A DNA stretch of 7,693 nt. Origin: CAYJBP01 sp964372025. Lineage in GTDB: Bacteria > Bacillota > Dehalobacteriia > UBA4068. A program made the position numbers and the translations under genes. Below the pieces are notes generated by a model that was given only the letters and a program-made list of their open reading frames with translations, searched no databases and was not told where the DNA came from. Location: the NCBI GenBank assembly GCA_964372025.1, contig CAYJPF010000124.1, forward strand, positions 1 to 7,693, read 5' to 3'. Below are positions 5,852 to 7,693 of this stretch, piece after piece; the stretch's first letter is position 1; the number at the start of each line of letters is the position of its first letter.

Positions 5852-6092
5852 GCTTACCCATTGAAATAACAGTCACCGTCACAATATCTTCATCCACGCG
5901 ATAGACAAGCCTCAGTCCTGCTTTTTAAAGCTTTATTTTGTAGCAATACTTCATTCCGTGAAGCTTTGCAGAGGGGATATGCGGATTATTGAGTCTTTCT
6001 GAGAGTTTTTTCTTAAATTGCTCACGGGCATCCAAGGGAAGTTTTTGCCACTCCTCAAGCGCAAGAACATGAAATCGCAATTGGTATGCCAT
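5760..6092 (-). pseudogene. RelE/StbE-family toxin gene with in-frame stop
   Basis: Read from ATG at 6092, the frame gives MAYQLRFHVLALEEWQKL, then REQFKKKLSERL, NPHIPSAKLHG and CYKIKL, and stops at TAA (5925-5927, codon 56). Past the stop the same frame continues with KAGLRLVYRVDEDIVTVTV and MGKRDKLHVYKK, exactly the second half of RelE/StbE mRNA-cleaving toxins, which usually read YKIKLRxAGYRLVY. So a single codon, expected to be arginine, is now a stop; there is no frameshift. RelE-like length is reached near 5826 and the frame then runs on to TAA at 5760-5762 across the DUF4391-like fragment. The 55-residue product lacks the catalytic strands, so the toxin should be inactive unless the stop is read through. 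The start has GGAGCAGG just upstream and lies 11 bp after the antitoxin stop. Confidence 0.8.
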
Positions 6093-6103
6093 GCACCTGC
6101 TCC

Positions 6104-6361
6104 CTACAAAGAATCAAGGTCAGCAATCTTTATAAAAGGGCCATCTTGTCGCTCTTGCACAATTTTCGTGTCCTCACGATCTTCCACACGCTCCAAAAGC
6201 TGCATAAGGTATTCATAATATGCCGCAGGTACAAGGTATGCTTCCGGTTTATTATGGTTAAGAATGGCCACAGATTCACCATTGAGGCTGCCGATAATAT
6301 TGGCATAATTTCGTTTTAATTGCGTGACGCTTACTGCGTGTGTGGTATAAATGGCATCCAT
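6104..6361 (-). CDS. Phd/YefM-family (StbD-like) antitoxin
   Basis: The 85-residue product is an antitoxin that binds and neutralises a RelE/StbE toxin and usually represses its own operon. The N-terminal Phd/YefM DNA-binding domain is clear: THAVSVTQLKRNYANIIGSL, then GESVAILNHNKPEAYLVPAAYYEYLMQLLE. The acidic C-terminal tail (EDREDTK to IADLDSL) is the toxin-wrapping part. I start it at MDAIYTTH (6361) because GGGAGC lies 6 bases upstream; four more in-frame residues are possible from 6373. It is intact, whereas the toxin gene 11 bp downstream has an internal stop, so it may be an orphan antitoxin that could still guard against related toxins. Confidence 0.88.
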   Translation of the reverse strand: MDAIYTTHAVSVTQLKRNYANIIGSLNGESVAILNHNKPEAYLVPAAYYEYLMQLLERVEDREDTKIVQERQDGPFIKIADLDSL

Positions 6362-6394
6362 AAAAGCTCCCAAAAAGATGTTTTATTTAATGTC

Positions 6395-6429
6395 TAAGTA
6401 AATGCTTTTCTGTGAGAGGTCAATACTTA
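6395..6429 (-). promoter_or_regulatory. Possible antitoxin-toxin promoter and operator
   Basis: On the minus strand TTGACC (6418-6423) and TACTTA (6395-6400) lie 17 bp apart, about 34 bp from the antitoxin start. The -35 is close to consensus and the -10 is weak. The arms TAAGTA (6395-6400) and TACTTA (6424-6429) form an inverted repeat that spans the promoter, a layout suited to autorepression by a Phd/YefM protein. Confidence 0.35.
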
Positions 6430-6490
6430 CTTCACCACCAAGCAGGCACGGCACACGTCATTCTAATTTGCCCCGGAGTCCTCCATGGCC

Positions 6491-6518
6491 TTGACATCCG
6501 CTAAACATTTTAAATACT
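6491..6518 (+). promoter_or_regulatory. Possible sigma70-type promoter before the transposase fragment
   Basis: A perfect TTGACA (6491-6496), a 16-bp spacer and AATACT (6513-6518), followed by very AT-rich DNA. It points at the transposase fragment starting at 6594. The leader would contain a 16-bp perfect palindrome, TTAAAATATATTTTAA, at 6537-6552. Confidence 0.35.
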
Positions 6519-6536
6519 TTAAAAAAATAAGTTCTT

Positions 6537-6552
6537 TTAAAATATATTTTAA
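6537..6552. repeat. 16-bp perfect palindrome TTAAAATATATTTTAA
   Basis: A perfect self-complementary AT-only site between the candidate promoter and the transposase fragment. It may be a protein-binding site or just the AT-rich character of this stretch. Confidence 0.4.
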
Positions 6553-6593
6553 TGTGTTACGCTTATTGCCAAAATTATTATGGGGTGAGCGTC

Positions 6594-6872
6594 ATGATGA
6601 AAATGCTTCAAATTGCTATGGCGGAGGTTGAAAAAGCCTCCAGCCATCAAGGGTACAAATATCACATTCAAGATATTCTTGTTTCTCTGATGTTGGGTTT
6701 AATGTGCGGTCTCAAAACTATTGAAGAAATTCATCATTGGTGCACTGTGCCACACAATGAGGCTTTTCTATTTAAAGAGTTTTCAATCAAAAAGACACCC
6801 TGTAAATCACACTTTGAGAGTTTTCACCTTACGATAGATGAGATTCTTTTGTTATGTAAAAAGTACTCGTAA
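6594..6872 (+). pseudogene. ISAs1-family transposase, N-terminal fragment
   Basis: A 92-residue product from ATG 6594, with GGGGTGAG just upstream. It resembles the N-terminal region of ISAs1-type (H-repeat-associated) transposases: YKYHIQDILVSLMLGLMCGL, then KTIEEIHHW and PHNEAFLFKEF, and KKTPCKSHFESF, which parallel the H-x-DIL-x-LCG and REI-x-W pattern of the family. Full-length members are about 370 residues, so the whole DDE catalytic domain is missing. The last 12 or so residues are of uncertain origin. An in-frame ATG at 6552 would add 14 residues with no ribosome-binding sequence. Immediately downstream an inverted copy of part of this sequence appears (6935-6950), pointing to a rearrangement at the break. 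Confidence 0.65.
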
Positions 6873-6950
6873 AGCATCTAAAAATCAATATTCCGTTTAG
6901 AAAATTATCCGAAATAGGGCAAAGCCTATCGGTCGGTGAAAACTCTCAAA
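6813..6950. repeat. 16-bp perfect inverted repeat, arms 6813-6828 and 6935-6950
   Basis: TTTGAGAGTTTTCACC lies inside the transposase fragment and its exact complement GGTGAAAACTCTCAAA lies 106 bp further on. Similarity continues loosely past the arms (GTAAATC on one side, CGATAG on the other), so this is probably a short inverted duplication of element sequence rather than a designed hairpin. A weak hairpin ATAGG/CCTAT (6914-6929) lies between the arms. Confidence 0.6.
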
Positions 6951-6954
6951 AGAT

Positions 6955-7074
6955 TTACCTTATGTGCACATTGTCCTTTTCCTTGTGCGCCAGTTGGCGT
7001 TCTATCCAGTCCCTATTAAAACCCTGCTCGTTAAGTAAGGTCGAGGCCATTGCTCTACAGCCATGAATACACAT
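6955..7074 (-). pseudogene. P4-type tyrosine integrase, C-terminal catalytic fragment
   Basis: The minus-strand frame ending at TAA 6955-6957 reads IHGCRAMASTLLNEQG, then FNRDWIERQLAH and KEKDNVHIR. This is the well-known region of P4-family integrases around the catalytic HxxR motif (H-G-C-R here, usually HGFR) and the second active-site histidine in QLAH. The first catalytic arginine, everything before it, and the tyrosine nucleophile that should come about 10 residues later are missing, so it is not functional. The homology starts abruptly at the hairpin 7078-7110 and stops where the inverted-duplication sequence begins. It shows that an integrative island once lay here. No tRNA or attachment core is visible. 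Confidence 0.78.
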
Positions 7075-7077
7075 TTC

Positions 7078-7110
7078 AAGACCTCTGCGCAATTCATTGC
7101 GCGAGGTCTT
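7078..7110. repeat. Strong hairpin AAGACCTC-GCGCAAT / ATTGCGC-GAGGTCTT
   Basis: Arms of 15 bp with a single bulged T at 7086 and a 2-nt loop (7094-7095). It abuts the point where integrase homology begins. The outer part resembles the hairpin at 184-217. Two terminal inverted repeats placed head to head would look like this, as would a strong terminator; on neither strand does a clear T-run follow. Confidence 0.6.
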
Positions 7111-7150
7111 ATTTCATGACAAGATGCTTTTGGAAAATGACTGTGTCTCA

Positions 7151-7193
7151 ATGCTTGAACTTGTCGGAAAATATCATTCCCAAGTTCAAGCAT
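7151..7193. repeat. 13-bp perfect inverted repeat ATGCTTGAACTTG / CAAGTTCAAGCAT
   Basis: Arms at 7151-7163 and 7181-7193 around a 17-nt loop. It lies about 55 bp upstream of the HTH gene at 7248 and could be an operator for it or an RNA hairpin. The rest of the 7111-7247 gap holds a small open minus-strand frame of no recognisable family and no clear promoter. Confidence 0.5.
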
Positions 7194-7247
7194 AATTCCG
7201 TCAAAAGCGTCTTTTTTCATTAAAGAACAAGCAAAGGGCTGTACTTT

Positions 7248-7457
7248 ATGAAAAATCCTGCTGAAGAGTTTTTAACGCTTGAGGAAGTAGCCGATATATT
7301 ACACCTTGACCAACGCACCATAAAGAAAGTAGCATGTGTGTTAGGTGGTAGGCGTATTGGTTACTGCTGGCGTTTCAGGTGGAGTGCAGTGCCCGCGTAT
7401 TTTGACAATGCCAAGTTTGAGAACATACCAGGCAAAGGAAACCGCCCAATTTTTTGA
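7248..7457 (+). CDS. Small helix-turn-helix (excisionase/MerR-type) DNA-binding protein
   Basis: The 69-residue protein opens EFLTLEEVADILHLDQRTIKK and continues GGRRIGYCWRFRWSAVPAY, the pattern of the short winged HTH in excisionases and related regulators (helix 'LTLEEVADIL', recognition helix 'DQRTIKK', wing 'RRIG-WRFR'). Such proteins act as recombination directionality factors or as local repressors. AAAGGG lies about 10-13 bases before the ATG. The stop TGA (7455-7457) directly abuts the ATG of the next gene, so the two are probably co-translated. The nearby integrase remnant on the opposite strand makes an excisionase role possible, but the integrase is broken. The tail from about residue 55 is not conserved as far as I can tell. 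Confidence 0.72.
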   Translation: MKNPAEEFLTLEEVADILHLDQRTIKKVACVLGGRRIGYCWRFRWSAVPAYFDNAKFENIPGKGNRPIF

Positions 7458-7628
7458 ATGGTCGGCAAGAGTAATCATCCTAATGACATCGAGGCAAGCA
7501 AGTTGCGTGAAGTTCTTCTCCGCAAGGAAAAAGCACGGCTCATTATATGTGGTTGGACATGGCGAGCTGCCAAACAGTGGCCTGCTCATTACAGGACAAG
7601 CAAAGAAAGCTTGCCTTGGAGGGGATAA
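7458..7628 (+). CDS. Unrecognised 56-aa protein coupled to the HTH gene
   Basis: A short ORF whose ATG directly follows the stop of the HTH gene (TGAATG), ending in TAA at 7626-7628. The product is basic and rich in Trp and Arg in its second half: LREVLLRKEKARLIICGW, then TWRAAKQWPAHYRTSKE and SLPWRG. I do not recognise the family. The coupling to the upstream gene and the non-random composition support it as real. Repeat R2 begins 7 bp after the stop, so the gene may have been shortened by that insertion. The amphipathic basic helix near the start could bind nucleic acid, but that is only a guess. Confidence 0.5.
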   Translation: MVGKSNHPNDIEASKLREVLLRKEKARLIICGWTWRAAKQWPAHYRTSKESLPWRG

Positions 7629-7634
7629 CGACCC

Positions 7635-7693
7635 TTAGCAGGCCGTTGAAAAAGTACCATCTGCGGCGTCAACGAAAAAAATCCAGACATCTT
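7635..7693 (+). repeat. Left end of an R2 repeat, running off the window
   Basis: It begins TTAGCAGGCCGTTGAAAAA, identical over 20 or more bases to the left end of the complete R2 copy at 3759, and continues with ATCTGCGGCGTC as in that copy. It then follows a different interior, CAACGAAAAAAATCCAGACATC, which is the reverse complement of sequence at 80-104. The window ends inside it. Confidence 0.65.

Noticed and set aside
7002..7220. Minus-strand 72-aa ORF across the hairpin
   Set aside because: It reads through the hairpin and the integrase fragment in the wrong frame; no family pattern is visible, although its first 35 residues cannot be fully excluded as a fragment.
1..7693. CRISPR array, tRNA or rRNA gene
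   Set aside because: No regularly spaced repeats and no tRNA-like or rRNA-like sequence were seen on reading both strands.

Overview
The window looks like a piece of a Desulfovibrio-like deltaproteobacterial genome (family-level inference). It has a NifU/NifS-type Fe-S assembly operon led by an Rrf2/IscR-type regulator, a MurA, and between them a dense litter of small repeats and broken mobile genes. No rRNA, tRNA or CRISPR array is seen. The number of broken genes and repeats suggests accessory DNA, or a genome under decay such as a host-restricted lineage; that last point is only inference.

Layout. 1-217: repeat debris and a hairpin. 225-656 (-): a small unrecognised protein. 690-904: a ~215-bp repeat with inverted ends (called R1 here). 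910-3489 (-): rrf2 -> nifU -> nifS, an operon that supplies sulfur from cysteine, builds Fe-S clusters on a scaffold, and probably senses cluster supply. 3531-3930: a second R1 copy in opposite orientation, followed by a different repeat with inverted ends (R2). 4037-5296 (-): murA, intact, first committed step of peptidoglycan synthesis. 5367-5673: a collapsed IS200/IS605-type element keeping only its end hairpins and the last codons of tnpB. 5675-6361 (-): antitoxin, a RelE/StbE-like toxin gene with an internal stop codon, and the start of a DUF4391-like gene cut off by the IS remnant. 6594-6872 (+): N-terminal fragment of an ISAs1-type transposase. 6955-7074 (-): tail of a P4-type integrase lacking its tyrosine nucleophile. 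7248-7628 (+): an excisionase-type HTH gene and an adjoining 56-codon gene. 7635-7693: the left end of another R2 copy.

The intact, clearly functional genes are rrf2, nifU, nifS, murA and the antitoxin. Mobile fragments sit very close to the 5' ends of rrf2 (about 41 bp) and murA (about 70 bp), so the promoters of these housekeeping genes are squeezed or partly supplied by mobile DNA. The window starts in the right end of R2 and stops in a left end of R2, as expected if it is a contig that broke in a multicopy repeat.

I found no convincing new multigene system. The best leads are the pair of inverted R1 elements around the Fe-S operon, the protein-less IS605 remnant that still holds the part of the element from which omega RNA is made, and the solitary antitoxin beside a nonsense-mutated toxin. 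Family assignments come from reading the translations; no database search was possible.
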